Assembly: GCA_037833965.1 (NCBI GenBank) | Contig: AP031351.1 | Location: forward strand, 2,182,501-2,246,500 | Length of the DNA: 64,000 nucleotides | Direction: 5' to 3' | From: Marchantia polymorpha subsp. ruderalis | Lineage: Eukaryota > Streptophyta > Marchantiopsida > Marchantiales > Marchantiaceae | Shown: positions 49,300 to 60,233 of the stretch, in pieces | How positions within the stretch are numbered: position 1 is the first letter of the stretch | Layout of the letters: every line of letters begins with the position of its first letter | The notes under the pieces: generated by a model | What the model was told of the DNA's origin: nothing | Databases searched by the model: none | What the model saw: only the letters and a program-made list of their open reading frames with translations | Translations under genes and position numbers: made by a program

Positions 49300-49536
49300 A
49301 TGTCAAAGAAGAAAAAAAAATCTGAGGCACACACGGAGTCGCCCTCGGATGTGAATGCAATAAACAGGGAAGACTGCGATTGCCCGTGCCACTGGATGCC
49401 TCGGTGGATCAGGAGACCGAGGTTTATGAGGGGTTGGGAATGGGAAGACACATCTGCTACCCTTGCTGTGCTCACAGCTGCTGCTTGTACGGTCGTTGCC
49501 TTCAAAATGTACCAAAAATCTCTTCTTGAGAGATAG
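49300..49536 (+). CDS. Small hypothetical single-pass membrane protein
   Basis: The ATG at 49300 opens 78 residues: a Lys-rich N-terminus (MSKKKKKSE), a cysteine cluster (DCDCPCHW), a basic Trp-rich stretch (MPRWIRRPRF) and a C-terminal hydrophobic helix (TLAVLTAAACTVVAFKMY) with a short basic tail. The layout resembles a tail-anchored protein. I know no named family. It could also be the last exon of a longer gene beginning near 48.4 kb. It ends about 525 bp before the next gene on the same strand. Confidence 0.4.
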   Translation: MSKKKKKSEAHTESPSDVNAINREDCDCPCHWMPRWIRRPRFMRGWEWEDTSATLAVLTAAACTVVAFKMYQKSLLER

Positions 49537-50061
49537 TCTTGTTCAGCTACCGAGCGACTAAATTGTCAACCAGGGTTTGATTGACGAGGAGTAGGAGGGA
49601 TCTCTACCAATTGTTATTGCAATTCAGACTGCAGTTGTATACATTCCTTAGCAAGCACCTCGATACAGGCCGCCGAGTAGAAAATGTGACTTTGTTCTGG
49701 TGACTACAAATTATCTCTAAAAGCCGAGAACAACGGAGGAGCCAGGGACCTCGCCATGGAGGTCATGCGCAACGAATCAGGGACTGCGTCTGACCGAAAT
49801 CTCCTGCAGCTAGTAGGGAAAAGTATAGTACCGCCGGAAAAGAGTGTTCTACATTACTCCAGTCTGGAGTAGCTTGACATTTACGCTGGAATAAGCTTTG
49901 AATCATTGACAGAGAAAGCGCGCATGGCACATTGTACCGATCTTCGCAGAAAGGAGACCGTACTGCGTTATCCACCTTGATGACCACTGGAAGCGAACAC
50001 CGAAGTAGACCATGCCAGCGACCCAGACATGCAGTAAGGGGCGATTACTCCAACCTCTACG

Positions 50062-52590
50062 ATGTCTTGTTTTCGTTGTTGCACTCGCAGAGCGCAGCAA
50101 GACAGAGCCAACGACGAGGACTCGGAAGCTGCAACTGGAAATCAACCAGTTGTAGTAGCTATAAGTATAAATGACAGTAATGGAGAACAGGAACATGGGA
50201 CAGGAATTTTGATCAGTGATCACTTGGTTTTGACGAGCCACATGGGTCTTCCCAGCAGGGAAACTGCCCGTGACGGACAGATTGTGCTGAGTAGTGTTGG
50301 GTCAAGCAATAGCACGCCAAACAAGTGGCCTTCGTCTTCCACAATCTTGACAAGGAAACTTCTCCCTCAGAGGTAAGTTATCGTAAGTTTTTCAATCGAA
50401 GTAATTTTAAAGAAGAAGAGAGCTTGTGTTAGTTGAGAGCGCACTATCTGACACTGGAAGTATCGTTCAAAGTTGGATCTTCATGGAGATTCTCACCCCA
50501 TAATTTTACGCCGTATGAGTTTGCTAATTATTCGAATGACCTATCTCCATGTTTACTTTAAAACAAACAAACAAACAAATATCTACAGCATATAGCTAGA
50601 GCAAACAAACAAATAGCTAGAGCTTGTAAGCTCTGAAGCCACCTAGAGTTGGAACATGAGAAGCATGAGGACGACTTTGCTTCTTAGCGCCAAGATGTAT
50701 CAGCCACACCCAAGCAGATTCAATGATGGTCACCATCGAGATTATAGACTAGCATTGGCTGATGGTTAACATATTGCAATGCTCTCCTGCAGATTATTTC
50801 TCACCAACCCTTCTCTTGGGTTGACAATCGTGGCCTGTGAGCCGGTGACTTCCAATTCGCCTCCCAGAGAATACGAGATCCCCAAAGCATCGGACGATGC
50901 ACTAAAACTCGGATGCAGCGTCTACGTTTTGGGACAAGTTCAACAGGATGATCGGGAGGGTTTGCTTATGTTTGGGGAAGGGCTTATTTCGAAAGAAGAC
51001 GAGCAAGTAATTGAATTTTACTCCTTGGATAGCTATGTTTGGGCACCTGGATCAGCTGGCTTTGATGCGAAAGGAACTTTCGCCTTCGTGGTTGGGGATC
51101 GACGCCCATCCACGAAAGCAAGTTGTCCATTGCCTAAGAGATGGTCTTACGCTTTGAGCAAGGGTCCTGGTTCGAGGCAGCCGGGAATTCTGATCCACTC
51201 AGTACGCGACTGGACAAAGGACACATGGAGTGGGGACTTCAACACCCTACTGCAGCTAAGCAACTCAGATCTCGCAACTGCAGACGACACCTCTGACCTT
51301 GAGCAGAAGGCAGAAGAGGAGAGATTGATAGAACAGCAGAGGGCACTAAGTAAGCGAATTGATGAAATTCAAAACTCCATGAGGGACGACCGAGAGCGTT
51401 TGTTTGCGGCCGCGGGTCCACTTGGCAGAGCACTCGTGGCCAATCTTGGAGCGATAGATACCAGCCTCCAAGGTTGTGGAAACAATTTGTATGGAGCCAC
51501 GGACTCAACCTCAAAGATTTCGAGTTCGAGGATACAAGAGATTCCGGTCCAGGCCTGCTTGCAATCTACACCAGGTCCTCGTGTTGTTCCTTGCAGCAGT
51601 GCTAGTTCTAACACCCAAAGCCTCTCACTCAGAGCTCAGAGTCCCCCTCCACTGGGAGGTATTGCTGCTTTAGCGGCGGAGGAACTCGAAAGGTATGACG
51701 ATGACGATGACAGTGACCATGTTGCAGACATAGCAACGTCAAGCAATTTAAACGCCAACTCTCCAGTCAAAGACTCTGTTCGGGAGTTTGCTTGTGATGG
51801 AGCGCCTAGTTTCGGTAGTCCACAACACGAACCGAGAAGTCCTCGCAGCTGCTGGTTTTCTGCGTGGTGGAAAAACTTTAGGCCTAGGTCCCCTCAGTCG
51901 CAGCCACAAACCCAGCGCGTGGAAGCTGTTGCAGACTCTGTAAGAGCTGAACAGGCGAACGAGGAGGTCATGGCGGACTGCCTCGAACCCAACTCTCCCC
52001 CTCGACGTTTTTTGGTGCGGGGAACTTATACCGCAACACCTAAGAGAGAGAACTCCAACATACTAATAGCTGAAGCGATGAGCTCAGCGTCCTCACCAGA
52101 CAGGTGCTCTTCGCCAGAGGACATGACTCAAGCTTTCCAGCCAAGGAATCAACGTCCATGCAAGTGTATTCCCCAAGCATGTTCTCGACCCCTCTCTCCA
52201 GAATTAGCGTACTTACAGATCCACAGGTCTCCAACCGCGATGTGTCATCGGCAGACCGACATTCCCTGGAAGCCTAATGGAGAACTGGATTCTCGAAGGA
52301 TTTTACCTCCTCCGGATCCTCCCAGAGTGATCACCGGTGTGGCTCGTACTCGAACTTATCCTCGAGATTATTGCCCTCCTAGATCAGAAGATGAACAGGT
52401 GAAGCTCGACGAAGCGGGCGTGCGAAAGGTTAGAACTTGCACTTTTCTTGAATTGTTGAAATATTTCATTCCTCTACGATGCGTTTCAACGCTAGCTTTT
52501 CTGATAACCCTCATAGCCGTCTCGAAATTCTTGGAGCCAGGAATATTTGACTACTTTCGAGGTTATAAGATGTGGCGTGCTTTCAGTTAA
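50062..52590 (+). CDS. Trypsin-fold protein with incomplete triad and C-terminal membrane anchor
   Basis: Two exons, 50062-50372 and 50793-52590, joined in phase, give 702 residues. The N-terminus is cysteine-rich (MSCFRCCTRR), which could be palmitoylated. Residues 30-205 read as a degenerate chymotrypsin-like domain. HGTGILISDHLVLTSH places the catalytic His at 60, and APGSAGFDAKGTFAFVVGD places the nucleophile Ser at 191. The strand that usually carries the Asp reads NPSLGLTIVAC, with Gly113 where Asp would be expected, so activity is doubtful. Residues 230-280 form a charged coiled coil. A long Ser/Pro-rich region follows, with an acidic DDDDDSD stretch. Residues 667-690 are a hydrophobic helix (TLAFLITLIAVSKFL). 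I infer a membrane-attached protein whose peptidase domain serves binding or regulation. The family assignment rests on motifs only. Confidence 0.72.
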
Positions 52591-53649
52591 CAACTCCGCG
52601 ATATCAGACCAGACGTAAACTTCCTTGCTATCTGTTACCAAGCTTACAGCAAGCGTTTTCATTGTGTCTGGAAACCCTCAATCGCGGGTCAAGCTCTCTT
52701 GGATTCAGTTGGACATTTGGAACCTGCCAAAACTAAAGATCTCCTGCCTTTGAGTTGGAAGTAGATCCCTTCCACTGCGAGACTTCAGCAAACGCAGCTT
52801 TATCGCGATACCTGCACTTTGAAGTCAAGGTTTGTGGATAAGGTTTTGGTAGGTGCTTTCTGGCTTCGGTGGAACAGAAAATCCGGTATCGGCCTTCTTC
52901 CCATCAATCTACTGATGTGCATGCGAGAAGCTTGCGAAGGTAATTGTGATGAAGTACGATCTCACTTAATCGCGGTAACGAAGCTGCCCGAGTCTCGTGC
53001 TTACCATCCTTAACAGCGTTATCCAGAAAATGTTGAGACTCAGATGAATGACAAACCCAAATCACAGGCTCTGAATCCTCGCTGTGATCCTTGCCTGGCA
53101 ATGCGCTATGACGGGTCCATTCTTCATTCTTTAGACCCAGCAGTAAGAAGTGACGTCAGCCCACATAGCATCTGTTATGATCACAGAAGTCAGCTTGGGC
53201 TCCAGATCGTTTTCCATTAGCGACCAAACAGCGTTTCTGAAATCTGAAAGAGTAAACCGTAACTCAAGAAAATCAAAGAAGGAAGACAGACATCGAGCTG
53301 AGATTGTCCCTCGCGATTGCGATTGAAGGTTCCTGCAGGTCTGGGTGCCTGTGAGAAGGCGCAAGAACTGTCGTCACAGCCACTCGATGCCACGATTTTA
53401 CAAGACCGCATCCTTCAGAGCGCAATCTCAGATCCACCATCACCACGGGGATCATGTCAAGAGAACGAAAATCTTGATACCGAATTGAGCAGCTGCCCTG
53501 TGGACGACTCATCGACGACAAGGCGCGAGGTCCCGGAACATATTGGCAAGATCTCGGCCTCTGCATTGACATCGAGGCAGGCATCTAGGCGAGAAATCGA
53601 GATCACATGCTTCCAAAGATGGAAGAAATGCGCGACTCGAAGGAAGAAC
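52591..53649. other. Intergenic region or 5' leader
   Basis: This stretch lies between the trypsin-fold gene and the next plus-strand ORF. The downstream frame is open back to about 53317 but has no ATG before 53650, so an upstream exon spliced into it is possible. Otherwise only short ORFs are seen. Confidence 0.5.
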
Positions 53650-54720
53650 ATGGCCGTCGAGTCGATGCGATCATTCTTCGCCCCTCGTCCGCTCTCTTCT
53701 TCGTATTCTTCTCCTCCTCCTCCTCCAGCTTTCACAACACTCTCCCGAAGCTTCTCGCCAGCTCTAGACTTCGTCTCCCGTCTAGAATCGACGTGGAGAT
53801 CGTACAAGTTGGAGGAGCGTGCGCGTGCGCGCCAAGCGGGGGCCGCGGGGCCGCGCGAAGAAGAGCGTTACGCTCCGTACCAGGCTCCGATGCCCAACTG
53901 GGCAGCGAAGCCGCGGACGCTCCGAGACGAGCCCGCGTATCTTCCAAGCGCTAGACAAGCATTCGTATACGGAGGACGAGAAGACGCGACGGTCGCTGCC
54001 GTATCCGTAGAAGAAGACGGATCAGCAGCAGCAGCAGCAAATGCTGCAGTGAAGATCTGGAAGGGATCGTGCATATCCTCTCTCGATCACCAGCCTGGTC
54101 GTGGCGATGATCGTGAGCCTGTGGCCCGAGCGCGGAGTCATCCATCAACTGCTGTTGAAGACGCAGGTGCCAGAGGCATGGTGGCAGTTTCGAAGAAGGA
54201 GAAGACAAATCAGCTGCTGCGAAAGGAGAATGGCATTCAGAGGCCTCGATGGTCCATTGCCAGGGTCGATCAAGGTCCTGTCGTTGTGGCCTCCATGTCT
54301 GACCCGCCGGATGATGCGACTCGAAGCAAGTCGAAGATGAAAAGGCTGCCTGTGCTCAATACTGGAGGCCCTGGCTGTGAACCCGGGGCCATCCCCCATA
54401 CAGTCAGGAATTCTGGAGGAGTTAGAGATTTAGCAAATCCGCCGGATGTCTCCAGATGCGCTCTCAGAAGGGCAAGACGCGAAGAAGGACATGTACCACC
54501 GTCTCCTTCGAGAAGAAAGCACGTCAACACGTTTGCCAAACCCAAAACCTTCACCAAGAACTCCGCCGCGGATGAGCACTCAACATCCGCAACTAAGCAA
54601 CCTTTGAGAGCCACCAATAAGCGATTGTTAGAAGGCCCTATCGGGAAAAGAGGATCAAGCGTCGGATCTGGCTCGTCCTCATCAGAAAGAGAGGGGCGTC
54701 CCCGTTGGCGATGTCCGTAA
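53650..54720 (+). CDS. Low-complexity hypothetical protein
   Basis: The first in-frame ATG, at 53650 in good context (AACATGGCC), gives 356 residues. The frame continues open upstream without an ATG. The N-terminus has a Ser/Pro run (SSSYSSPPPPPAF), then RSFSPALDFVSRLESTWRSY and an Arg-rich helix. A conserved-looking block, RYAPYQAPMPNWAAKPRTL, follows. The remainder is Ser/Arg/Lys-rich and probably disordered, ending with a Gly/Ser run and RPRWRCP. No domain is recognised. It is more GC-rich than its flanks, which supports coding. It could be a lineage-specific nuclear or cytoskeletal protein, but the function is unknown. Confidence 0.5.
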   Translation: MAVESMRSFFAPRPLSSSYSSPPPPPAFTTLSRSFSPALDFVSRLESTWRSYKLEERARARQAGAAGPREEERYAPYQAPMPNWAAKPRTLRDEPAYLPSARQAFVYGGREDATVAAVSVEEDGSAAAAANAAVKIWKGSCISSLDHQPGRGDDREPVARARSHPSTAVEDAGARGMVAVSKKEKTNQLLRKENGIQRPRWSIARVDQGPVVVASMSDPPDDATRSKSKMKRLPVLNTGGPGCEPGAIPHTVRNSGGVRDLANPPDVSRCALRRARREEGHVPPSPSRRKHVNTFAKPKTFTKNSAADEHSTSATKQPLRATNKRLLEGPIGKRGSSVGSGSSSSEREGRPRWRCP

Positions 54721-56370
54721 CTCGCCCTCTGCTCACCCAGATTTTACAATTTTGGAAATCAGAAGGCAGATCCTGCACACGTGAAAGTAGTCCCGGTCTT
54801 CGGTGTCCACCGTCCACTTTACCACTAAAGGGCTACGAGCAGCAAACATATATTCAGAATCGAGCTGGTTCTGTTCAGAAGTACCAGATGATACGGTGCA
54901 ATATACGTTTAATTTGCGTGTCAAAAAGAGCCCTGACGGTGGTGGAGAGTTTGTCAGGACTGTCTATGTCACTATTCGAAGCTGAAGTGTATTACACACA
55001 CATGAAAATGACAAATTCTTATTTGCTTGAAAGTGGTGTTCGTATACTTCTGCTTCTGGTTATTCTTCTGACTCGAGTAGAGGAAGCACGCAGTTTGACT
55101 AAAAGTCCTCGACTGTGATCATGGCAGGAAACATCAATAGCAGGTACCATTGAAAGGCGTCGTTTATATTTTTGACTGACCTCCGAAGTTTTGAACAGCA
55201 TCCCCAGCAACTGCCACTCAGCGAGACTGCTGATTTGCAGAGTATCGTCAGGTTATTTTCCACGTTCCCCAAGAATTGCACCCAACATCAGTTCTGACTT
55301 TAAGTATATTCTTTGCAATTTTTCGTCTACACTAACTTCAATAATTCCTCATAATAGATCATCAATACAAGAAGCTCTCTGAACTCTGGAATGAAGGAAA
55401 GTTGTAAGAGCTATGTTACATGGCGAGTAACTCTTAATGTATCCTCATAAGGACGATGTGCCCATTTCTTCAATGCACACAGTGAGATTGAGCATGGTAG
55501 ATTTGCTGTCAGCATGTTACAAAAGCATACATACTTTTGTCACGGTGAGTCACATTACTGTCTTAAATCAAAAATCACTTCTCTGAGACCAGACGAATAG
55601 CTGGGGATTTGTGTCTGCAAAGATGGCTTTGGACTTGACGCTAAAGGATCGATGGTTTTCGACAGAGCATGGAATTTCACACGAAAAAAGGAAGTTTGTC
55701 AAAGAAGACAGATTCTTGTGAGGAACTTGTTATTTTCAACGTGGGCGGTAAGCTCTTTAAAGGGGATTGTCTTCACAGTCCAAGGCCACAGCAAAGCTTG
55801 TTCAAAACACAGCTACTGTATATGATTCTTTGAAAGAGAGCATGAAAAAGGTAAGGCTAGATAAGGAATCTGTATGTCGACTTCCTTGCAACTGGAAGAC
55901 TTGTAAAAAATTCAATTTTGATAACATGGAGAAACCTCCCTTTATATATACTCAATTCAGCACGAGCTGTGTGGTGGAATCCGTTAAGATTCGTTGTAAC
56001 AATTCGAGCTCATATTCGTCTCACCTACTTGGAATCATTTTGCCCTGCAATTGCGACGTTCTTGGACTGGCGGCCCATACGACACTGCAGCAAAAGCACC
56101 AGTTTCCAGCTTTCATTCCGCACATGTTTCAGAACACGTTGTAAAAACCCGCACGACTATCACGAGCCTGGAAAACACACTCTCTTGGTCAGCTGACAAT
56201 AAGGTACAGTACAGTAGGTGGAGCCTAGCTTCCCCTCGTTGTCAGACGATGAGCACTGACCCTTTGGATAAGTGATTGTACCCTTTTGTTCTGAATGGAT
56301 AGAGAGGAACCAAGCAATGTGGCAAAACGGATGAGAAGACCCATTCAAGTAGATCATGGATGAAACCAAA
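54721..56370. other. Region with unresolved exon-like segments
   Basis: A frame at about 54788-54985 reads STVHFTTKGLRAANIYSESS and ends in VRTVYVTIRS and a stop. It looks protein-like, but I could not join it to an upstream exon in phase. A second frame at 54803-55118 overlaps it, with a hydrophobic segment (ILLLLVILL). A third at 55767-56144 opens SQSKATAKLVQNTATVYDSL. None matches a family I know. A TGCAA-rich AT-leaning spacer lies between them. Confidence 0.4.
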
Positions 56371-57290
56371 AAGGGAGGATGGGTTTATTCCCCGATACGG
56401 AGGCCTCTCTATATAGGGCGGATTCCTTATGTTCCGTATCTCAACAAAATAAGGATAATTCTCAAATCAAAATACGGAATATATTGAACTTGATAGTTTT
56501 CGGCCCAATTTTGACCTAAACTCTCATGTTTTCGGCCGAATTTGTCTGCAATGTAATACACCTTCGAGAAAAATGGTGTTATCTTTTATCTCTGAATATC
56601 CTTTTCCCATTTTAGCATGGAGAAGTCACTCTCCACACCGTTGAAGTGTTCAAAAATGGTGAAACTAATACTACAAAAAACTCCATGAGTTGAAGAAATC
56701 TATTCTTAAAACCTGGAATCAACAGATTTTTGTGCACCTAGAACATGATGGTCTGGGTTCACTATTTTATATATGTACTTTTGTTTCCGAGAAAGTTTGA
56801 GACTATCTTGATATTTTAAACTAGTTGAATAATTTTTTGTGTTTTCAAAGCTACAAGTGAATGAGATAACCAAGGAAACAAAGTACTAGAACTTGGTTTA
56901 GCTCATCAAGTGTCGCCGCAATGTTTTAATCAAGTACTCGGTTAGTTTCTCTAGTAAGGTAACTATAATCAACAAGGTTAGTTTCTCTAGTAAAGTAACT
57001 ATAATCAACAAAGAAATTGTCACAAAAGATCACGACAAAGATTTAGCTGAATATTTACTTAAGTTTCTCTAGTAAAATCACCTACATCAACAAAGATTTG
57101 TCATAAATTGTCACCCCAAAGTTTTGGTTAAGTGACTGTGTTAGTTTCTCTATTAAAAACACACAGACAACAAAGACTTTTTGTTGGAAATACGGAACTT
57201 TCTGAAAACGAAATACCGCACTTTGGCCCTCAAGTTCCGTATGTGCCGTATTTAGAGAGGCCTGCCAATACGTACTGCTCCGTCCATCCT
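56370..57290. mobile_element. Non-autonomous inverted-repeat element, about 0.9 kb
   Basis: The ends are imperfect inverted repeats of about 65 bp. The left end contains AGGATGG, then GATACGGAGGCCTCTCTAT, then TTCCGTAT. The right end is the complement, with TACGGAA, TAGAGAGGCCTGCC and CCATCC. The interior is AT-rich, has no transposase ORF and contains diverged short repeats of GTTAGTTTCTCTAGTAA. Target-site duplications were not recognised, so the superfamily is open. Confidence 0.65.
56942..57160. repeat. Diverged 35-bp-type tandem repeats
   Basis: Two nearly identical units at 56942-56976 and 56978-57012 read GTTAGTTTCTCTAGTAA, then GTAACTATAATCAACAA. Two further decayed copies start near 57061 and 57141. 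They form the core of the surrounding inverted-repeat element. Confidence 0.8.
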
Positions 57291-57551
57291 GTCTCGACTA
57301 ATTAGGTCTCATAGTAAAAATATTAGATAAGCAACCTACACAATATCATTTAATATGAACATCTAAATCTTCTTATGTTTTAAACATTGCATCATGCTTT
57401 CCTCTATATTTAGCAGTGTGTACCCTTAATTTAAAGTAAAACTTTTTATAATCCCATGTCAACATAATTTCACACAATGCCTCATAGACCTCGTCAAAGT
57501 CTCATCTATACTTACATTATAATATATCATGGACTTGTACAAACAAGATCA

Positions 57552-58544
57552 AGGTTGGGAGCGGTTATTTATCCTCACTTAGGGCTAATCATCACTCTCT
57601 TAGTTTGGGAGCGGTTAGTTATCACTCACTTTGGCCTAATCATCACTCTCCGAGGTTGAGAACCGCTAGTTATCTCTCACTTTAGGCTAATCATCACTCA
57701 CCCTACTATAAGGTCTGATGTGATTGGTCGAAGGTTATAACTACCATCGTGATGAGTTTATGGTACTTCTAACATGGCGTTAACATTGACGGGATCTTGT
57801 TTGATCTACATAAAGGTTAGCCTGTTTCCGGTGGAGCTCTGCCTGCTGCCGCGACGCGGATCAATATCATTGAGTCCGGTTGTCGACCATCTACTTGTTG
57901 CTGAAGTTTTGTTGGTATTCACCATCCGTAGCATCTTGCAAGACCTTGAGGAAGCACAAGGTCCATTAATCGCTACTTCGGCGCGATCGGCTGGCCCCGT
58001 CGCGAGGTTCGTTCATCACGCCTCATCTAAGTAGTGGCAATTGGCTGAACTGGTGTCCAGTGGCATTTGCCTCAAGACGTTGGATGATTTAGCAGGATCC
58101 CTAGCCAAGCGTTCACTGCTAATTCTTGATTTTACCTTCCTTTGAACTTTTCACGAGCCATGCGTGACTCGTTTCATGCGTCCAGGCCTCGTACATGCCC
58201 TTCCCTGTCCTAACATGTCATGTCATCGTCATGTTAGAAGTTGTACCTGCTCCTTGCTTAGCATACTGAGGGATCCCTCCGACTGCTTTGATATTGGTCT
58301 GCAAGCTACGGAACTCTGGGGTTGGAGAATTGTGTCCTTGAGAGAGAAAAAACACAAGTGCGAGAAGTTGTTAAAATCAGATAGGGGCGAGCACGCGAGG
58401 GAAGGAGCCGATTAATAACCATGTTGTATGGACTGGAAATCCATCCCATTGGCAGCTATAACCTTCGATTAATCACGGCAGACCGTATAGTAGGGAGAGG
58501 TATGATTAGTCAAAATTGAGTGATAACTAGCCGCTACCTCAAGG
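57552..58544. mobile_element. Inverted-repeat element with tandemly repeated left end
   Basis: Inverted repeats of about 86 bp lie at 57653-57738 and 58458-58544, about 75-80% complementary, sharing CGGCTAGTTAT (left: CCGCTAGTTAT), CTAATCAT, CCCTACTATA and CGAAGGTTAT. The outer part of the left repeat also occurs as two more tandem units of about 51 bp at 57552-57652. The interior, 57740-58457, is much more GC-rich and contains an 86-codon ORF at 57774-58034 with no recognised domain. A related solo fragment lies at 29195-29262. No transposase is visible, so the element would be non-autonomous. Confidence 0.75.
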
Positions 58545-60233
58545 TTTTGTAATACCCCAAAAATGTAATAACAAAGTATTTACCTTTGTATAACTTTGAA
58601 GCTTGTAGATTATAGCTGCTGCCACCCCACTATCAACGAGTATGAGTATTCAGTCATTCTCATGGTTATTCTTGTGATGATTATTAATCACTTGCAAGTA
58701 GTGTCAGCTATAAACATGTACCAAAATGTGTGCACAATAACTTCAAACTCTTGAATCAACTTGATACTCTAAATCAAATATATAGAAATACAAGTTCTAT
58801 TGGACTTTAAACTAACACTGATTCCATGAGATTTGTACATATGACCAAAGATTATATAGATCTTTTTTTATTCTAACATGGTGTTTACTCATTTGTAATT
58901 GTGATACTAGTTTTGTTTCTCACTTGTGAAAAATGAAGTTGCAAGTGTGGATGAACCTAAGTTGTTCTTTTATATATATAGGGCATAAAGTTGCAAGTAT
59001 TTGTTCTCAACTAGTTATATTTTGTCTACTTTTTTCCTTCCTAGTGTTCATCTTCCTTGTTGCATATACAATATGTGGTTATTATGATTAATAAGCTTAT
59101 ATAGCACATTGATACAAACTTATTGAATAGAATGTACTCTTTTTACAAAAATTAATTTTTGAGACACCAAGAAATAAAGATTTTTCAGGATCAAATTTAT
59201 ATTCACACTCCATTCCAACTAAAATATTTCAATTGAAAGTTTTTTTAAAGAAATTGTAAACACATGAAAAGAGAATATAAGTAGCGTTGAGGTAATAGTT
59301 TTCAATTTTGAGGTTGATGGAGGCTAATAAAAAACCCATGATAGGGTTTATGAAAAGGTTAAGCTTGTGAGAAGTCTACGTGAGATAGTCAATTCAATCA
59401 AAAAAAAATTGCACAAGAAATATTTTGGCAATAGAAGTTAAATATATTTATTTTATTATTTATGAATTTATAAAATTCTCACTCATATATAAAAAACGGA
59501 ATATGAATTTTCTTTTTAATTAAATGTAAATCATTGAATCTATTTTTTAACATTATGATATTCTTTGATAACTTTTTAACTTGTACAATCTTATAAATAT
59601 AATATGTATATAGTATAAATTACTTCCATGCATATTATATGATAATCAATATTATTAAAAAAGTTACTTTCATACTATATGTTATGAAATTTTTGAAGAA
59701 TTAAGAAAATATCAATCCAACTAATTTGTATGATGAGGTTCAACTATGTTACATTTTTATTTCAAATTTTCAAATAATTTAATTTTAAAAACTACAACCC
59801 AATTTTAAATTAAAATTTTAAAACCAAAACATTTTTTTACAAATTCATAAGAAATCATCAGTATTTATTATATAAAATACTGAAGTTTGGAAATAATTTA
59901 TTCTACATTGTTATTCAAATATGTTTATTTTTATTCAACTATCTTTTCAGTTGAAAATAGTATTTCATCATTTCAATTCCATACATGATATGATAAGTAT
60001 ATCTTATCATTGTAAATATCGAGTCATGAGATTATCACAATTGATCAAAATCTTGAATGTTTTTTTTAAGACTACTTGAATGTAAAGTATGTTTTTTGAG
60101 TTAAATAATTGTCTTCTAAATTCCAATTACATAGACTTAAGTTTTCGCAATGTGATGAATTTGAATTTTATTTTAGTTTATGCCACATTTTACACCAAAA
60201 ATTTCTTTAACAAATTCATAACCTATCAGTAAC
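58545..60233. other. AT-rich gene-free block
   Basis: Strongly AT-rich sequence with dense stops in all frames. No gene, RNA gene or terminal repeat was recognised. Confidence 0.7.

Larger units (their letters stand above)
46452..50061. other. Intergenic region upstream of vasohibin with CT repeat and small ORFs
   Basis: 46452-47860 is the upstream region of the vasohibin gene (minus strand) and shows no convincing ORF or TATA box. At 47899-47962 there is a CT microsatellite. GC-rich sequence at 48000-48700 and 49230-49540 contains two small ORFs listed separately. 49540-50061 is the upstream region of the trypsin-fold gene, with nothing else evident. Confidence 0.5.

Noticed and set aside
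53317-53649. N-terminal extension of the low-complexity gene
   Set aside because: The frame is open but has no ATG before 53650; it would need an upstream exon that I could not identify.
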